From contig JAAXZP010000315.1 of assembly GCA_012719815.1 (NCBI GenBank), positions 1 through 8,076 on the forward strand: DNA of 8,076 bases, written 5' to 3'. Shown one piece after another: positions 6,469 through 8,076 of this stretch. Every line of letters starts with the position of its first letter. Position 1 is the stretch's first letter. The position numbers and the translations under genes were made by a program. Source of the DNA: Christensenellaceae bacterium. GTDB taxonomy: Bacteria > Bacillota > Clostridia > Christensenellales > SZUA-584. Below the pieces are notes generated by a model, which saw nothing but the letters and a program-made list of their open reading frames with translations, was not told the origin of the DNA and did no database searches.

Positions 6469-6496
6469 AAAAGAGCGTATAATGGATATATGCTCT
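6467..6496 (-). terminator. Rho-independent terminator after polC
   Basis: On the minus strand AGAGCATATA and TATACGCTCT pair with one mismatch (9 of 10 positions) around the loop TCCAT, and the 3' arm continues as TTTTTG. It lies about 80 bases beyond the polC stop. The T tract runs directly into the ldh promoter. Confidence 0.75.
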
Positions 6497-6575
6497 CAAT
6501 AAGTCGAAAAAAATAAGTTTTTTGACAGTTTGCCAATTATTATGCAATTCCTCGTGACTCGAAAAAATGACAACC

Positions 6576-8076
6576 TCAATCAAACAGGCTCAGCTGGTTG
6601 CTTTTCTGCAGGCCTTCCAGGCACCCGTGCTCCTCCAGCTTGGCGATAACGGCGCTGGATATGCCCGATCGGTTCTTCAGGTCCTCGATGGACAAGAACG
6701 GCCCCTGCCTGCGCGCCTCCACGATGCCTCTTGCCGCCGCCTCGCCGGTGCCGCTGATAGCGGTGAACGGCAGCCGGATGCCTTCCGGCTCTATCACGCA
6801 GTTGGTCGCGTCGGATTTATAGAGATCCGGCGGCAGGAAATCGATGCCGCGCTCAAACATCTCCAGCGCCACTTCCAGAATCGTGAGCTGCGCCTGGTCC
6901 AAAGCGGAAGCGTCCTTGCCCTGCGCCTCGATGGCGGCGATGCGCTGGCGCACCTGCTCGCCTGAGTGCAGGTATCTCGCGTCCAGGTTGTCCGCGCGCA
7001 CCGAGAAATACGTCGCGTAAAAAGCCCTCGGGTGGTGCACCTTGAAATACGCGATGCGCAGCGCCATCATGACATACGCCACCGCATGCGCCCGCGGAAA
7101 CATGTATTTGATTTTCTTGCACGAATCGATGAACCATTCGGGCACGTTCAGGGCCCGCATGTCCTTTTCCCATTCTTCTTTTAAGCCCTTGCCCTTGCGC
7201 ACCGACTCCATGATATAAAACGCCTCGGTCTCGTCCATGCCGCGGGCCACAAGATAGTTCATGATGTCGTCGCGCGTGCATATCACCTGCCGCAGCGTGG
7301 CCGTGCCGTTCATCACCAGGTCCTGCGCGTTGTTCAGCCACACGTCGGTGCCGTGCGACAGCCCGGCGATGCGCACCAGCTCGCCGATGGTGGTGGGCTG
7401 GGTGTCCACCAGCATCTGGCGCACGAATTTGGTACCGAATTCCGGCAGGCCGAGGCTGCCCACCTGACAGCCGAGTATCTGCTCCGGCTCGATGCCCAGC
7501 GCCTTGGTGCTCCGGAACAGCGACAGCGTGTCCGGGTCGTTGATGGGCACTTCCTTGGGGTTAATGCCCGTCAGGTCCTGCAGCATGCGCAGCACGGTCG
7601 GGTCGTCATGGCCCAGTATGTCCAGCTTCACCAGCCGGTCGTGCAGCGAGTTGAAGTTGTAGTGCGTGGTAATGCTGCCCGACGTCGGGTCGTTGGCGGG
7701 GTACTGCACCGGCGTAAACTCGTGGATATCGCGGCCCGCCGGCAGTATGACAAGGCCGCCCGGATGCTGGCCCGTGGTGCGTTTGGTACCCGACACGCCC
7801 TTTGTCAGCCGTTCAATCTCGGCGCGGCTCGCCGTAATGCCCTTCTCCTGAAGATAGTTCTTCACAAAGCCGTACGCCGTCTGCTCCTTGATACTGCTGA
7901 TGGTGCCCGCGCGGAACACGCGGTCTTCCCCGAAATACTCCAGTATGAACCTGTGCGCTTCGGGCTGGTAAACGCCGGAAAAATTCAGGTCGATATCCGG
8001 CACCTTGTCCGCGTTGATGCCGAGGAACGTGGCAAACGGTATATCGTATCCGTCGCGCTTAAGGTCCGGGCCGCAC
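6576..8076 (-). CDS. polC: DNA polymerase III alpha subunit, PolC type (C-terminal part)
   Basis: PolC is the main replicative DNA polymerase of low-GC Gram-positive bacteria. Only the last 499 residues are in the window, about a third of a typical protein of roughly 1,440; the 5' end lies beyond the right edge and the frame is open to it. The visible part starts in the palm domain with KVPDIDLNFSG, which corresponds to the DnaE segment carrying the third catalytic aspartate. YVFRAGT-like FRAGTISSIKEQTAYG and SGTKRTTGQHPGG belong to the fingers region, followed by KLDILGHDDPTVLRMLQDLTG, GLPEFGTKFVRQML and GLSHGTDVWLNNAQD, all hallmarks of PolC rather than DnaE. PRAHAVAYVMMALRIAYFKVHHP lies further on. 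Near the end, helix-hairpin-helix-like SGISSAVIAKLEEHGCLEGL precedes QLSLF, the canonical beta sliding-clamp binding pentapeptide, followed by a single Asp and a TGA stop. The internal GTG at 8003 is a valine codon in PDIDL context, not a start. Confidence 0.97.
   Translation of the reverse strand, partial: CGPDLKRDGYDIPFATFLGINADKVPDIDLNFSGVYQPEAHRFILEYFGEDRVFRAGTISSIKEQTAYGFVKNYLQEKGITASRAEIERLTKGVSGTKRTTGQHPGGLVILPAGRDIHEFTPVQYPANDPTSGSITTHYNFNSLHDRLVKLDILGHDDPTVLRMLQDLTGINPKEVPINDPDTLSLFRSTKALGIEPEQILGCQVGSLGLPEFGTKFVRQMLVDTQPTTIGELVRIAGLSHGTDVWLNNAQDLVMNGTATLRQVICTRDDIMNYLVARGMDETEAFYIMESVRKGKGLKEEWEKDMRALNVPEWFIDSCKKIKYMFPRAHAVAYVMMALRIAYFKVHHPRAFYATYFSVRADNLDARYLHSGEQVRQRIAAIEAQGKDASALDQAQLTILEVALEMFERGIDFLPPDLYKSDATNCVIEPEGIRLPFTAISGTGEAAARGIVEARRQGPFLSIEDLKNRSGISSAVIAKLEEHGCLEGLQKSNQLSLFD

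Noticed and set aside
6455..6471. Possible Rex (NADH-sensing repressor) site at the ldh promoter, from TTGTTATAATAA
   Set aside because: Only one half, TTGTTA, matches the palindrome TTGTTAAnnnnTTAACAA; the second half is absent.
6504..6527. A/T hairpin, AAAAAA CTTA TTTTTT, as the polC terminator
   Set aside because: The stem is only A-T pairs with no GC content, so it is unlikely to terminate. The hairpin at 6467-6496 is a much better candidate.
6522..6550. Plus-strand TTGACA as a promoter -35
   Set aside because: No acceptable -10 hexamer lies 16-18 bases downstream, and no plus-strand gene follows.
1..8076. Mobile elements, CRISPR arrays, tRNA or rRNA genes, phage or defence genes
   Set aside because: Nothing of these kinds was seen. 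All coding content is explained by six housekeeping or metabolic genes on one strand.

Overview
The window looks like an ordinary chromosomal segment of a moderately GC-rich, low-oxygen Firmicute, probably in the class Clostridia. The main lineage marker is a PolC-type DNA polymerase III alpha subunit, which is typical of Firmicutes and close relatives. Separate secD and secF genes followed by recJ, strong purine-rich ribosome binding sites, and a fermentative lactate dehydrogenase with clostridial-type features agree with this. The lineage call is an inference from gene content and motifs, not from a database search. No mobile element, RNA gene, CRISPR array or foreign-looking block was seen.

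All six genes lie on the minus strand, so transcription runs from right to left. From the right edge they are: the C-terminal third of polC (8076-6576); a 269-base spacer with a terminator, an extended -10 promoter and a leader of about 150 nt; ldh (to 5339); a short-form malic enzyme (5298-4126) ending in a strong terminator at 4075-4103; a spacer with a near-consensus promoter (TTGACT, 17 bases, TATAAT) and a leader of about 110 nt; secD (3889-2585); secF (2583-1657) followed by a hairpin terminator; and recJ (from a TTG codon at 1540), which runs off the left edge.

These form three functional units. PolC is the replicative polymerase and ends in a sliding-clamp binding motif. The ldh and malic enzyme genes are 40 bases apart with no terminator between them and probably form an operon. 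The encoded enzymes are linked by pyruvate: malate is decarboxylated to pyruvate, and pyruvate is reduced to lactate, recycling NADH. SecD and SecF are the membrane partners that drive late steps of Sec protein export, and the recJ single-strand exonuclease gene follows them.

I found no convincing undescribed system. The observations most worth a second look are an arginine at the substrate-specificity position of the lactate dehydrogenase next to a malic enzyme, a compact terminator-promoter junction ahead of ldh, a pseudoknot-like pairing pattern in the ldh leader, and an oddly spaced ribosome binding site ahead of secD.
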